In this document: piece by piece, positions 38,966 through 47,358 of the stretch
Numbering within the stretch: position 1 is the first letter of the stretch
Layout: each line of letters begins with the position of its first letter
Source of the DNA: an uncultured Propionibacteriaceae bacterium
GTDB taxonomy: Bacteria; Actinomycetota; Actinomycetes; Propionibacteriales; Propionibacteriaceae
Assembly (NCBI GenBank): GCA_938046585.1
Contig: CALIWR010000005.1
Location: 62,001-126,000 of the forward strand
DNA: 64,000 bases
Reading direction: 5' to 3'
Program-made: the position numbers and the translations under genes
The notes under the pieces: model-generated
Told to the model about the DNA's origin: nothing
Database searches by the model: none
Seen by the model: the letters and a program-made list of their open reading frames with translations, nothing else

Positions 38966-39568
38966 ATGCGAAGGCTGATGCTGGGGGCGGGCATGGTGAT
39001 GGTCACCACGGGATGTGCTCTCACCACACCAGCGACCCCCACCGTGACTCCGACCGGGCCGACGTCATCGGTCTCCGCCACCCGACGATTCACCCTAGGA
39101 TCGGACCAAAGCCCCTCGCCGGACGAAAGTTCTTCGTCAGAGGAGACACCGGAGGAGTCGACGACCTCGACCGCGGCAACGTCCGCGTCGAGCGGACTAG
39201 GGTCGACGGTGACACCAAAACGACTCGCCACCGTGAAACTGCCAGCCTCGGTCGGCGACTACCGAGCCCAGCAGCAGACCGGACAGACCGGGCAACAGTC
39301 CGTGACCTACGCCGTAACCGAGGCGCCCGCGGACCTGGTCATCGTGACGGTGATACCGGGGGCAGGCTCACCGACGTTGGGACCGGCCTACACGAATGCC
39401 AAGGTGTACGGGCCAGCGCTGTGCGGCTCAATCGACGCCGAGGGCACGGTCGGCGCGAGCTGCGTGCTGCCTCTCGACCATGGGGTGATCTTGATCTCCG
39501 GCTCCGGCTTCCAGAAGGTCGACCAGATGGCGCAGTTCGCCGGCCGGCTGTGGGAACAGGTGCCCTGA
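38966..39568 (+). CDS. Hypothetical lipoprotein
   Basis: 200 residues with a lipoprotein signal MRRLMLGAGMVMVTTGC (Cys17). A long Thr/Ser/Pro/Glu linker follows (about 20-85), then a globular part with two Cys (ALCGSIDAEG and GASCVLPL) that may form a disulfide. AAGGAGG lies just upstream. Surface-anchored; I do not recognise the domain. It converges on the rRNA methyltransferase-like gene with a 13-base gap. Confidence 0.8.
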   Translation: MRRLMLGAGMVMVTTGCALTTPATPTVTPTGPTSSVSATRRFTLGSDQSPSPDESSSSEETPEESTTSTAATSASSGLGSTVTPKRLATVKLPASVGDYRAQQQTGQTGQQSVTYAVTEAPADLVIVTVIPGAGSPTLGPAYTNAKVYGPALCGSIDAEGTVGASCVLPLDHGVILISGSGFQKVDQMAQFAGRLWEQVP

Positions 39569-39581
39569 CACCCGCCCGGGT

Positions 39582-40388
39582 TCAGATCGACCGTAGCTGC
39601 GTCACCTGGACCGCCACCTGATCGTGGACCGGCCCGGTCCCGGCGACGGCGCCGTGGAAGGCGTTCGGACCCATAGCGACTAGGTCAGCGACCTGGCCGG
39701 TGTCGAGATTTAGATCATGGCGCAGAACCTCGACGTGACCGGGCCGGAAATAGTCGGCCGCCGCGTCTGACCAGCGTTCTTGCTTGTCCGGTTCGATATT
39801 GAGCAGGCCCAGGCGAGCGCGCAGCCCGGCTAGATGGTCGGGCAGGGGCAATACCACTACCAGCAGCCCACCGGGGCGCAGCAGCCGGTGAAACTCCGCC
39901 GGGTTCCGGGGCGCGAAAACCGAGCAGATCGCATCGACCGAACCAGTGCGCACCGGCAACCCACGCCAGGTATCAGCGACCACCGCGGCCAGCTGTGGAT
40001 GGGCACGCGCCGCGCGCCGAGCCGCTGCCACTGAGACGTCGCTGGCCACGCCCACCGTCTCGGGCAACGCGTCCAAGGCCCGGGCCAGGTAGAAACCGGT
40101 GCCGGCTCCCGGCTCCACCACCACTCGTGGGGCGGCATCGGCGACCAGTCTGGCCACCAGGTCGACCAGCGGGTCGTACGCGCCGCTGCCCAGAAACCGG
40201 TCCCGGGCGGCCAGCATCGGCGCCGTATCGGCATTGGCGGGCTGTGGCCCGCCGAGCAGGTTCAGGTAGCCCTGGCGGGCCACGTCGTGGCAGTGCCCGG
40301 CTGGGCACCGGACCGGCCTAGCGGTTAGGTCCAGGTCCCCGCCGCAAGCAGGGCAGATCAGCAGACCGGCCGCGGCTACGAGGTTCAC
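39582..40388 (-). CDS. rlmA: RlmA-type 23S rRNA (guanine-N1) methyltransferase
   Basis: 268 residues. N-terminal zinc finger CPACGG...CPAGHCHD, then GYLNLL and a SAM-dependent Rossmann fold with VVEPGAGTGFYLARAL and the late SVFAPRNPAEFHRLLRPGG. This is the plan of RlmA(I)/RlmA(II) enzymes (TlrB relatives), which modify G745 or G748 of 23S rRNA. Which base is modified cannot be told. GTG start overlaps the stop of the upstream SDR gene (GTGA). Confidence 0.85.
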   Translation of the reverse strand: MNLVAAAGLLICPACGGDLDLTARPVRCPAGHCHDVARQGYLNLLGGPQPANADTAPMLAARDRFLGSGAYDPLVDLVARLVADAAPRVVVEPGAGTGFYLARALDALPETVGVASDVSVAAARRAARAHPQLAAVVADTWRGLPVRTGSVDAICSVFAPRNPAEFHRLLRPGGLLVVVLPLPDHLAGLRARLGLLNIEPDKQERWSDAAADYFRPGHVEVLRHDLNLDTGQVADLVAMGPNAFHGAVAGTGPVHDQVAVQVTQLRSI

Positions 40389-41137
40389 AGGGCCCGCATC
40401 GAGCCGCCGTCCACGGCGATCACCGAGCCATTGATGTACGAGGCCTTGGGCGAGAGCAGGAAGGCTGCCACGGCGCCGAATTCCTCGGGACGACCCAACC
40501 GCCCCATCGGGATCGACGCCTCCTGCTCGCGTCGGGCCTGCTCCGGGTCCGGGCTGGCGCGGCGGAGCACCTGGAGCCGTTCGGTGTCGATCAGGCCGGG
40601 CAACATGGCGAAGGTCCGCCCACCTTGTGGCGCGATCTCGTCGCCCAGCTGCTTGACCAACATCGCCAGACCGGGCCGCAGCCCGTTCGAGATCGCCATC
40701 GTGGCCAACGGGCTTTTTACCGAGGTCGACAGCACAAAACCCAGCACTGCCGCCGCAGCGGTCGTGGTAGCGGCCCGGGCCAGCCGCAGCGCCGGCAGGA
40801 AGACCGAGCCGAAACCGTCGAGCCATTCCTGGTCGGTGTTGCCGAGAACCTGTCCGCGCGGCGGACCGCCAACGCTGACCAGGGCCCCGTCCAGACGCCC
40901 AAACCGTTCCACGGCTAGATCGCAGGCCCGCTGTGGTGTGGTCGGGTCTGCAAGGTCAGCGGCCAGCGGGACCAGGGTGCCATCATGGTCGGCGGCCCAA
41001 TCGTCCAGCACCTGCTGACGGCGGGCCACCGCCACCACCTGGGCGCCCTCGGCGAGTAGTGCCTCGCCGGTCGCCCGGCCCAGCCCGGCGCTGGCCGCAG
41101 TGACCACGTAGCAGCGGCCTCGTAGCTCAAGATCCAT
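40385..41137 (-). CDS. Atypical short-chain dehydrogenase/reductase
   Basis: 250 residues with the SDR Rossmann fold: a modified coenzyme loop TAASAGLGRA, GALVSVGGPP in place of the usual NNAG, and a C-terminal GSVIAVDGGSMRAL. The active site lacks the Tyr-x3-Lys pair: after STSVKSPL the sequence reads MAISNGLRPGL. A subgroup of FabG-like SDRs with an S-N-x-L-R pattern is known, so this may be a divergent but stable family rather than a dead enzyme. GAGGAGG precedes the ATG. Coupled to the methyltransferase gene. Confidence 0.85.
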   Translation of the reverse strand: MDLELRGRCYVVTAASAGLGRATGEALLAEGAQVVAVARRQQVLDDWAADHDGTLVPLAADLADPTTPQRACDLAVERFGRLDGALVSVGGPPRGQVLGNTDQEWLDGFGSVFLPALRLARAATTTAAAAVLGFVLSTSVKSPLATMAISNGLRPGLAMLVKQLGDEIAPQGGRTFAMLPGLIDTERLQVLRRASPDPEQARREQEASIPMGRLGRPEEFGAVAAFLLSPKASYINGSVIAVDGGSMRAL

Positions 41138-41228
41138 CTGGCCTCCTCGACCTCCTCGGCCGGCCTTGGTGATCAGGTCGGCCCGTCCAACGAGCCTCGT
41201 GCTCCATGCGTACCAGGGCGGAGAGTGG

Positions 41229-42755
41229 CTAGGTGATGACTATCGCCTTTTCTGGGTCGCTGCTGCGCTCGACGTCAGGCAGGCCGTCGCGGACGATCCA
41301 GACCGTTACCGACAGCTTCTTGCCCCGGTCAGCGGCGGTTGGGACATACCAGCGTTGGGTTGCTCCTGGCACCGGCTTGCCGTCGATCTTCCACTGTTGG
41401 CGCATGTCCTTCACGTATGGGTACCAGCTGTTGGAGAAGGCCTGCGCCTTCGAGCCGACCGTGGCCGGACCGTTGAACTTGACCTCCGGCTGCCCCTCCA
41501 GGGCGGGAACCAGGATCTGGGCGCTGGTGCGGACCGCGGGGGCGGCCCCGGCCTGGGACGCGGTCACGCTCACCGACAGGTGATGGAAGACATCCGCCTG
41601 GCTGATCTGATAATCGGTCTTGGTGGCGCCGGGAATCGGCTGCCCGTCGCGTCGCCACTGGTAACTGATCGTCGCGGGAGCCGGGACGAAAGCCCGGTGG
41701 TGGACCTGAAGAGTAGAGCCGAGAGCCACCTTTCCCGTGATCGCAGGATTCGGGTGAGACGACCATCCGTCGACACCAGGCAGCTTCCAGTCGGGACGAG
41801 CGACAAAACTGAGTTCCCCCATGGGGATCTTCGTGATCGGCTCTTGTACCACCCCGCCTGGGGTCTTGGGGCCGTAGGAGTGGATTACCTGTTTGTTCCC
41901 GACATAGACCGCGGTGTGGTACACGTTGCCGAAGAAAGCTCCGGTGTTCTCATCTTTACCCTCGGGCCGTTGGCGAGAGAAGAACAGAATGTCCCCGACG
42001 GCCAGCTGCTTAACCACCTCATTCGGATCCTGCGATGAGGGCAGCCACAACCGCTGGTTGTTCTGGAACCACAGCGCCAATCGGTTTGCGCCCACCATCC
42101 GGGAGGTGCCTTGCTCCTTGCCGAAGTCAATCGCCGCCCCGACGACGGTATTCTGGTCTGCCACGTACGTCGTCGACGAGTAGCTGTACCCGTACAGCAG
42201 CATCGCCGCGAAGTTGCTGCAGGTGATCGGATACGGGGGCTGTTCTTTGTACAGCTTGTGCACCGGTTCTGCGGTCATCAACGGAGCCTTGCGCTTCGCA
42301 TCCCAGATCAGATTCCTGCCCGCGGCCACGAAAGTCTGTGCCCGGGCAACGACGTCGTGGGTGGTCTGGTCTGGGGCGGCCGCCGCCGGCACGTCACGCC
42401 GCAACTGAGCCGGTACGGCGAAACGGCCGTTCTGGAGCGGGATCCCGATCCGCTGTAACGATGTCTCGGCGGGCGGCGAGTCCAGGATCTGGAAAAGCTG
42501 GGGGAAACCGTCGTTCCAGGTCGCGGACCCCCTGGTCCACACCAGACCCGGCAATGCGGTTGCCCGCTTGAGATCCTCGGGGGTGTCGAGGGACAGAATC
42601 GGTTGGGTGGTGGACTGTGCGGCGGGAGAGGCCGAGACCGACGCCGTGCCGTTCGCGCCCGGTGTCCGTGCGATGACGGCCTGGGCGGAAACGGTAGCGA
42701 CGCCGGCGCAGGTCAGCGTGATCCCCGTAGCGACAGCAATGATGAAGCGCTTCAT
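41229..42755 (-). CDS. Secreted NlpC/P60-like hydrolase with Ig-like repeats
   Basis: 508 residues. Signal peptide MKRFIIAVATGITLTC...VSAQA with an Ala-x-Ala cleavage site. A cysteine-peptidase-like domain (about 150-320) contains Cys in ITCSNFAAML, DILFFS and His in VYHTAVYVG, as in NlpC/P60 amidases that cut peptidoglycan stem peptides. Two C-terminal repeats of the YQWRRDGQPIPGATKTDY type (second: QQWKIDGKPVPGATQRWY) are common in secreted actinobacterial proteins. ATG 42755 with AGGAGC upstream. The 190-base divergent region to fabG holds two inverted repeats. Confidence 0.82.
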   Translation of the reverse strand: MKRFIIAVATGITLTCAGVATVSAQAVIARTPGANGTASVSASPAAQSTTQPILSLDTPEDLKRATALPGLVWTRGSATWNDGFPQLFQILDSPPAETSLQRIGIPLQNGRFAVPAQLRRDVPAAAAPDQTTHDVVARAQTFVAAGRNLIWDAKRKAPLMTAEPVHKLYKEQPPYPITCSNFAAMLLYGYSYSSTTYVADQNTVVGAAIDFGKEQGTSRMVGANRLALWFQNNQRLWLPSSQDPNEVVKQLAVGDILFFSRQRPEGKDENTGAFFGNVYHTAVYVGNKQVIHSYGPKTPGGVVQEPITKIPMGELSFVARPDWKLPGVDGWSSHPNPAITGKVALGSTLQVHHRAFVPAPATISYQWRRDGQPIPGATKTDYQISQADVFHHLSVSVTASQAGAAPAVRTSAQILVPALEGQPEVKFNGPATVGSKAQAFSNSWYPYVKDMRQQWKIDGKPVPGATQRWYVPTAADRGKKLSVTVWIVRDGLPDVERSSDPEKAIVIT

Positions 42756-42803
42756 CGACTGCTCCTGGTGGTGGACGGCCGAATCTGGCTGTTGGGCTGA
42801 TGC

Positions 42804-42834
42804 GTGCCCCGAGCCAAGCACGTGCTCGGGGCAC
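42804..42834 (-). promoter_or_regulatory. Perfect inverted repeat upstream of the NlpC/P60-like gene
   Basis: GTGCCCCGAGC / GCTCGGGGCAC, 11 bp with a nine-base loop, in a divergent region where neither neighbour needs a terminator. It may be a leader attenuator for the wall hydrolase or a dyad operator. Confidence 0.5.
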
Positions 42835-42849
42835 CTGGCAAGCCTCGCT

Positions 42850-42868
42850 GGTGATTGGCCAGATCACC
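42850..42868. promoter_or_regulatory. Small dyad GGTGAT-N7-ATCACC
   Basis: Perfect six-base half sites, 16 bases beyond the larger repeat, between the NlpC/P60-like gene and fabG. Looks like an operator, but no regulator can be assigned. Confidence 0.3.
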
Positions 42869-42932
42869 GGCTCCCAGCGCGGCACGACTCTCCCGCGGAG
42901 TGCCGGCGCGACCCGATGTGGCTGTCACCCGC

Positions 42933-42938
42933 TAGGTT
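42933..42938 (+). promoter_or_regulatory. Predicted -10 box of leaderless fabG
   Basis: TAGGTT ends seven bases before GTG 42946; no Shine-Dalgarno sequence is present in between. Confidence 0.5.
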
Positions 42939-42945
42939 GGCCGAC

Positions 42946-43656
42946 GTGAACCAGACACCGCGTACCGTGCTCGTGACTGGCGCCAGCAAAGGCATCGGCG
43001 CCGCCATCGCCTCTCACCTGGCCGTCGCTGGCCACCGGGTGATCGGAACCTACCGCTGCGGTGGCGTCCCGGACCGTGTGGTAGGGGTCCAGGCTGACAT
43101 CACCGACCCGGTCCAGATCGAGGCCGCTTTCACGGCAGCTGAGGAGCACGGCCCGGTCGAGGTGCTGGTCTGTAACGCCGGAATCACCGCCGATACGCTG
43201 ACTATCCGGATGTCTGACGAGCAGTGGGACCAGGTGATCGCCACCAATCTCACCGCATCTTTCCGACTGGCCCGGCGTGCCGTCCGGCCGATGATGCGGG
43301 CCCGGTACGGCCGGGTGATTTTCGTGTCCTCGGTGGTGGCGCTGATGGGTTCCGCCGGCCAGGTCAACTACGCCGCGTCGAAGGCTGGACTGATCGGCAT
43401 GGCCCGGTCCCTGACCCGTGAACTGGGGGGACGCGGGATCACCTTCAACGTGGTGACCCCCGGTTTCATCAAGACCGACATGACCGCGGTCCTGGACCCG
43501 GAGGTGGTCAAGGGATACCAGGCGCGGATCCCGGCGGGCCGGCTCGGCTCCGCCGCCGACGTGGCGGCTGCGGTCGAGTTCTTGGTGTCCGACCAGGCAG
43601 GCTATATCTCGGGCGCGGTGCTGCCGGTCGACGGCGGCCTGGGCATGGGTCACTGA
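42946..43656 (+). CDS. fabG: 3-oxoacyl-ACP reductase FabG (MabA-like)
   Basis: 236 residues. NADPH-dependent reduction of beta-ketoacyl-ACP in fatty acid elongation. TGASKGIG coenzyme loop, NAG motif (VCNAGITAD), catalytic Ser in FVSSVVAL and Tyr-x3-Lys in NYAASKAG, and the C-terminal AVLPVDGGLGMGH. Start at GTG 42946 from leaderless spacing; a much longer open frame upstream is rejected. Followed 11 bases later by fabI, the same arrangement as mycobacterial mabA-inhA. Confidence 0.95.
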   Translation: MNQTPRTVLVTGASKGIGAAIASHLAVAGHRVIGTYRCGGVPDRVVGVQADITDPVQIEAAFTAAEEHGPVEVLVCNAGITADTLTIRMSDEQWDQVIATNLTASFRLARRAVRPMMRARYGRVIFVSSVVALMGSAGQVNYAASKAGLIGMARSLTRELGGRGITFNVVTPGFIKTDMTAVLDPEVVKGYQARIPAGRLGSAADVAAAVEFLVSDQAGYISGAVLPVDGGLGMGH

Positions 43657-43667
43657 GGAGGAGAACG

Positions 43668-44438
43668 GTGGGCATTCTGGAAGGCAAACGGGTCCTGGTC
43701 GCGGGGGTCACTCACACTACCTCGATCGGGTACGCCGTGGCGCAGGTCGCTCAGGCTGAAGGCGCGACGGTACTGGTGTCGAATTTCGGCCGGGCGCTGA
43801 GCCTGACCCGTCGGGTGGTGCAGCGGCTGGACCCGGTGCCACCGGTGCTGGAACTCGACGTCAGCAATGACGAACACCTGGCTGGTCTGGCAGACCAGAT
43901 CCGTGAACATCTGGACGGGTTGGACGGGCTGGTGCATTCGATCGCGTACGCCAACCCGGAGACCGCGCTCGGGGGACACTTCCTGGAGACCGAATGGGTC
44001 GACGTCGGGCAGGCGCTGCAGGTGTCGGCGTACTCCATGGCCTCCCTGGTGAGGGCCGCGAAACCGGTTCTGAGTGCGGGAGCCTCGGTGGTCGGCCTGA
44101 CCTTCGACGCGAGCCTGAGCTGGCCGATGTACGACTGGATGGGGGTCGCCAAGGCGGCCCTGGAATCCACCTCGCGCTACCTCGCCCGCTACCTGGGACC
44201 GGACCAGATCCGATCCAATATCGTCTCGGCCGGGCCGCTCGACACCCTGGCCAAGAAGGCCATCCCGGGGGTCGCCGACCTCGACGCTACCTGGGGTCAG
44301 CGGGCCGCCCTGGGCTGGGATCCGACCGATGCCGTTCCCACCGCGAAGGCCGTCGTGGCCCTGCTGTCGGACTGGTTCAGCAAGACCACCGGCGAGATCA
44401 TCCACGTCGACGGCGGGGTTCACTCCACCGGCGCCTAG
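43668..44438 (+). CDS. fabI: Enoyl-ACP reductase FabI (InhA-like)
   Basis: 256 residues. Last reduction step of fatty acid synthesis. The sequence has the FabI-type loop GVTHTTSIGYAVA, LVHSIAYA, and Tyr-x6-Lys in MYDWMGVAKAALES, then NIVSAGPLDTLAKKAI. The N-terminal GVTHTTSIG resembles actinobacterial InhA more than enterobacterial FabI. GTG start with GAGGAG upstream. Triclosan and InhA inhibitors act on this family. Confidence 0.95.
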   Translation: MGILEGKRVLVAGVTHTTSIGYAVAQVAQAEGATVLVSNFGRALSLTRRVVQRLDPVPPVLELDVSNDEHLAGLADQIREHLDGLDGLVHSIAYANPETALGGHFLETEWVDVGQALQVSAYSMASLVRAAKPVLSAGASVVGLTFDASLSWPMYDWMGVAKAALESTSRYLARYLGPDQIRSNIVSAGPLDTLAKKAIPGVADLDATWGQRAALGWDPTDAVPTAKAVVALLSDWFSKTTGEIIHVDGGVHSTGA

Positions 44439-44446
44439 GGCCGGGG

Positions 44447-44452
44447 TAGGTT
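44447..44452 (+). promoter_or_regulatory. Predicted -10 box of a leaderless ABC ATPase gene
   Basis: TAGGTT ends seven bases before ATG 44460 and is identical in sequence and spacing to the fabG case. Confidence 0.5.
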
Positions 44453-44459
44453 CATCGGC

Positions 44460-45254
44460 ATGACCGCTGTCGTCGAGATCGCCGAGGTCACGGTCCGCCG
44501 TGGCCAGTCACTGCTGCTGGACCGGATCGATCTGACGGTCTGCGAGGGGGACCGGTGGGTAGTGATCGGACCCAACGGCGCCGGGAAGACGACCCTGCTG
44601 CGGGTCCTCGCCACCCAGATCCACCCCACCTGCGGTGTGGCAGGGATCCTGGGTGAGGTCCTGGGCGCGGTCGACGTCTTTGACCTGCGGCCCCGGATCG
44701 GGCTCGCCTCCTCGGCCCTGGCCGAGCAGATCCCGTATCAGGAACGGGTCGATGACGTGGTGGTCTCCGCTGCCCACGGGGTGGTTGGCCGCTGGAAGGA
44801 AGACTACGAGGACCAGGACTTCACCCGGGCCCGGGCCCTGATGGGGCTGCTGCGGGTGGACGGCCTGGGAGAGCGGACCTTCGGTACCCTGAGCGAGGGC
44901 GAACGCAAACGAGTCCAGATTGCCCGAGCCCTGATGACCGACCCGGAACTGCTGCTGCTCGACGAACCGGGAGCCGGGCTGGACTTGGCCGGGCGAGAAG
45001 CCCTGGTCGAGACCCTGACCGCGTTGGCCGAGGACCCGCAGGCCCCGACCTCGGTGATGGTCACCCACCATGTCGAGGAGATCCCGGCCGGGATCACCCA
45101 CTGCCTGCTACTCAAAGCGGGTCGGGTGGTCGCGGCGGGGCCGATCCGCGAGACCCTGACCGCAGCCAACCTGTCGCGGACCTTCGATCTGCGACTTCTG
45201 GTCGACGAACGCGACGGCCGCTGGGTCGCACGAGCCGAACGTCACCAGGGCTGA
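44460..45254 (+). CDS. Stand-alone ABC transporter ATPase (YlmA/ModF-like)
   Basis: 264 residues: Walker A GPNGAGKTTLL, signature LSEGERKRVQIARAL (Glu in place of the second Gly), Walker B LLLLDEPGAGLD, switch His in VTHHVEE. No permease or binding protein gene is adjacent. Such soluble ABC ATPases next to an NfeD-like membrane protein recur in Actinobacteria and have no settled function. The partner (45258-45518) starts three bases downstream. Confidence 0.85.
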   Translation: MTAVVEIAEVTVRRGQSLLLDRIDLTVCEGDRWVVIGPNGAGKTTLLRVLATQIHPTCGVAGILGEVLGAVDVFDLRPRIGLASSALAEQIPYQERVDDVVVSAAHGVVGRWKEDYEDQDFTRARALMGLLRVDGLGERTFGTLSEGERKRVQIARALMTDPELLLLDEPGAGLDLAGREALVETLTALAEDPQAPTSVMVTHHVEEIPAGITHCLLLKAGRVVAAGPIRETLTAANLSRTFDLRLLVDERDGRWVARAERHQG

Positions 45255-45257
45255 GTC

Positions 45258-45518
45258 ATGGACCTCAATCTCAACGACTGGCTGGGCCGTCACCTGTGGC
45301 TGCTGTGGTTGTTCCTGGCTGCTCTGTGCGTGGCGCTGGAGTTGTTGCGTCGAGACCGCTGGTACGCCACCTTGGCAGCCGCCGCCGGGATTACCGCGCT
45401 GCTGGCTTTGGCATTGGGGCGGCTGTGGTGGGCTCAGGTGCCGATCCTGGTGGTGTTGTTCGTGGTGGGTCTGCTCGTGCTGCGGCCCCGGCTGCGTCGT
45501 GGCGCGCCAGACTCCTAG
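45258..45518 (+). CDS. Small NfeD-like membrane protein
   Basis: 86 residues with three hydrophobic segments (LLWLFLAALCVALELL, ATLAAAAGITALLALALG, VPILVVLFVVGLLVL). The pattern LWLLWL...E, a central Ala-rich helix and a closing L(V)LRP resembles the membrane part of NfeD, but the usual C-terminal OB-fold domain is absent. It is co-transcribed with the ABC ATPase. Its stop overlaps the convergent carrier gene by four bases. Confidence 0.75.
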   Translation: MDLNLNDWLGRHLWLLWLFLAALCVALELLRRDRWYATLAAAAGITALLALALGRLWWAQVPILVVLFVVGLLVLRPRLRRGAPDS

Positions 45519-46513
45519 GGGAGGCCCGATGAGGGCTGGGCCGCTGCTTCACCCTGGCGGGCGTAGCGCCCGGCCAGCACCGAGCAGGCCATCAGCTGGA
45601 TCTGGTGGAAGACCATCAGCGGTAGCACCAGCAGTCCGATCGGCATTCCTGCGAACAGCACCTGCGCCATCGGCAGCCCGGTGGCCATCGACTTCTTGGT
45701 CCCGCAGAACTGGATCGCGATCGCATCCTCCCGGTTGAAACCCAGTCGGCGGGCGGTGAACCAGGTCAGTGTCAGCATCAGCAACACCACCAGCAGACAG
45801 ACCACGACCAGCACCACCAGCTGGAACGGGGTCGTCCGCGACCACATCTGCTCCTCAACCCCCCGCGAGAAGGCCAGATAGACCACCATCACGATCGATG
45901 CCTGGTCGACCAGCCGCAGCGGCGCTTTGTAAGTAGCCACGACATCAGCTGTCCAGCGGCGCGACAGCTGCCCCAGGCAGAAGGGCAGTAGCAGCTGGAG
46001 GGCGATATCGACGATCGCCGAGGCCCCCACCTGAACCCGGCCGGAGGTCGCCAACAGCACCATCACCAGGGTCGGGGTGAGCACCACCCCGAGCAGGTTC
46101 GAGGTTGACGAGCTGACGATCGCGCCCGCGACATTACCCCGGGCGATCGATGTGAAGGCGACCGCGGACTGGACCGTGGCCGGCACGGTCATCAGGTACA
46201 GCAGACCGGTGTACAACTCGGCGGACAGGAGACGCGGCGAGAGCACCCCGAGCGCCAGCCCGACCACGGGAAACACCAGGTAGGTGAAAGCCAAGATGGT
46301 CAGGTGAAGCCGCCAGTGTGTGAGACCCACCAGCGCCTCGGATGGTTTCAGCCGGGCCCCGTACAGGAAGAACAACGCGAAGATCGCCACCGTGATCGCC
46401 CAGCTCAGCGCGGTCTGGGCGCTGCCGGTGGCCGGCAGAAAAGAGGCGACCACCGCCGCCACCACGATGGCGATCAGAAAACCGTCCGGCTTGAGCTGCC
46501 TCACCCACCCCAC
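45515..46513 (-). CDS. Bile acid:sodium symporter-like carrier (YfeH type)
   Basis: 332 residues, about ten membrane segments. Family marks: FLYGARLKPSEAL, YLMTVPATVQSAVAFTSIARGN, and the late FCGTKKSMATGLPMA. These belong to the SBF-like (YfeH) branch of the bile acid symporter superfamily. Substrate unknown; a bile acid is unlikely to be the native one. The GTG start has GAGAGGAG upstream and a TACCCT -10 box on the minus strand (46538-46543). Confidence 0.88.
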   Translation of the reverse strand: MGWVRQLKPDGFLIAIVVAAVVASFLPATGSAQTALSWAITVAIFALFFLYGARLKPSEALVGLTHWRLHLTILAFTYLVFPVVGLALGVLSPRLLSAELYTGLLYLMTVPATVQSAVAFTSIARGNVAGAIVSSSTSNLLGVVLTPTLVMVLLATSGRVQVGASAIVDIALQLLLPFCLGQLSRRWTADVVATYKAPLRLVDQASIVMVVYLAFSRGVEEQMWSRTTPFQLVVLVVVCLLVVLLMLTLTWFTARRLGFNREDAIAIQFCGTKKSMATGLPMAQVLFAGMPIGLLVLPLMVFHQIQLMACSVLAGRYARQGEAAAQPSSGLP

Positions 46514-46553
46514 CGTGAGCTCCTCTCGACCCGCACCAGGGTAGAGGCCCCGC

Positions 46554-46559
46554 TATCGT
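46554..46559 (+). promoter_or_regulatory. Predicted -10 box of a leaderless SpoU methyltransferase gene
   Basis: TATCGT ends six bases before GTG 46566 with no ribosome site. Confidence 0.5.
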
Positions 46560-46565
46560 CAGCGG

Positions 46566-47357
46566 GTGAGCGTCGTTCAGCTGAGCAGTGTTGACGATCC
46601 GCGCGCCGCGGACTATGTGGCTCTGCGGGAGGCAACGTTGCGCCGCCCGGGCGCTGACGCGGCCTTCATCGCTGAGGGTGAGCTGGTAATCCGCCGGGCC
46701 GTGGCTGCGGGTTACCAGCCGCGTTCGTTCCTGCTGGCTCCGCGCTGGGTGGAGCCGCTGCGCGAGGTCTGGCAGGGCTTCTCGGTCCCGGTACTGACTG
46801 CCCCGGCCGCTACGATCGAGGCTCTCACCGGGTTCCACGTCCATCGCGGGGCCTTGGCCTCGTTCCGGCGTGAACAGCGTTGGACAGTTCCCGGCCTGCT
46901 GGCTCACTGCTCACGGCTGGTCGTGGCCCAGGATGTGGTCGACCACGCCAATCTGGGGGCGATCGCCCGGACCACCGCGGCCCTGGGCTGGGACGGGTTG
47001 CTGTTGAGCCCGGGTTCGGCTGATCCGCTGTACCGGCGGGCGATCAAGGCCAGCATGGGAGTGGTGCTCGGGCTGGCCTGGGCCCGAGCCCATGACAACA
47101 GCCAGGTGCTGCGTGAGCTACGAACAGCCGGTTTCACCACTGTGGCGCTGGCCCTGAGCCCCGACGCCACCGACTTGGCCGAGGTGGCTCGCCAGGATCT
47201 TGGGCGTCGGGCGATCTTGCTCGGCACCGAGGGACACGGTCTAAGCCCAGATTGGGTCGCGGCCGCCGATGTGGTGGCCCGGATCCCGATGGCGGCCGGG
47301 GTGGATTCGCTAAACGTGGCGGCCGCCGCGGCGGTCGCGGCCTACGTTCTGCGTTAA
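46566..47357 (+). CDS. SpoU/TrmH-family RNA 2'-O-methyltransferase
   Basis: 263 residues. N-terminal substrate-binding part (FIAEGELVIRRAVAAG) and C-terminal SPOUT knot: QDVVDHANLGAIARTTAALG (motif 1), LLGTEGHGLSPDW (motif 2), and IPMAAGVDSLNVAAAAAV (motif 3). The motif-1 Asn and the late Ser/Asn are present, so it should be active on tRNA or rRNA, but the target is unknown. GTG start from leaderless spacing. It converges on the next gene with a one-base gap. Confidence 0.9.
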   Translation: MSVVQLSSVDDPRAADYVALREATLRRPGADAAFIAEGELVIRRAVAAGYQPRSFLLAPRWVEPLREVWQGFSVPVLTAPAATIEALTGFHVHRGALASFRREQRWTVPGLLAHCSRLVVAQDVVDHANLGAIARTTAALGWDGLLLSPGSADPLYRRAIKASMGVVLGLAWARAHDNSQVLRELRTAGFTTVALALSPDATDLAEVARQDLGRRAILLGTEGHGLSPDWVAAADVVARIPMAAGVDSLNVAAAAAVAAYVLR

Positions 47358-47358
47358 A

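Noticed and set aside
42756..42945. c-di-AMP (ydaO-type) riboswitch before the NlpC/P60-like gene
   Set aside because: The conserved ydaO segments, such as the late GCUAACUC block, are not found, so only uncharacterised repeats are reported.
42568..42945. Extended N-terminus for fabG
   Set aside because: The upstream frame runs antisense through the start of the NlpC/P60-like gene, and FabG proteins begin near VNQTPRTVLVTGAS.
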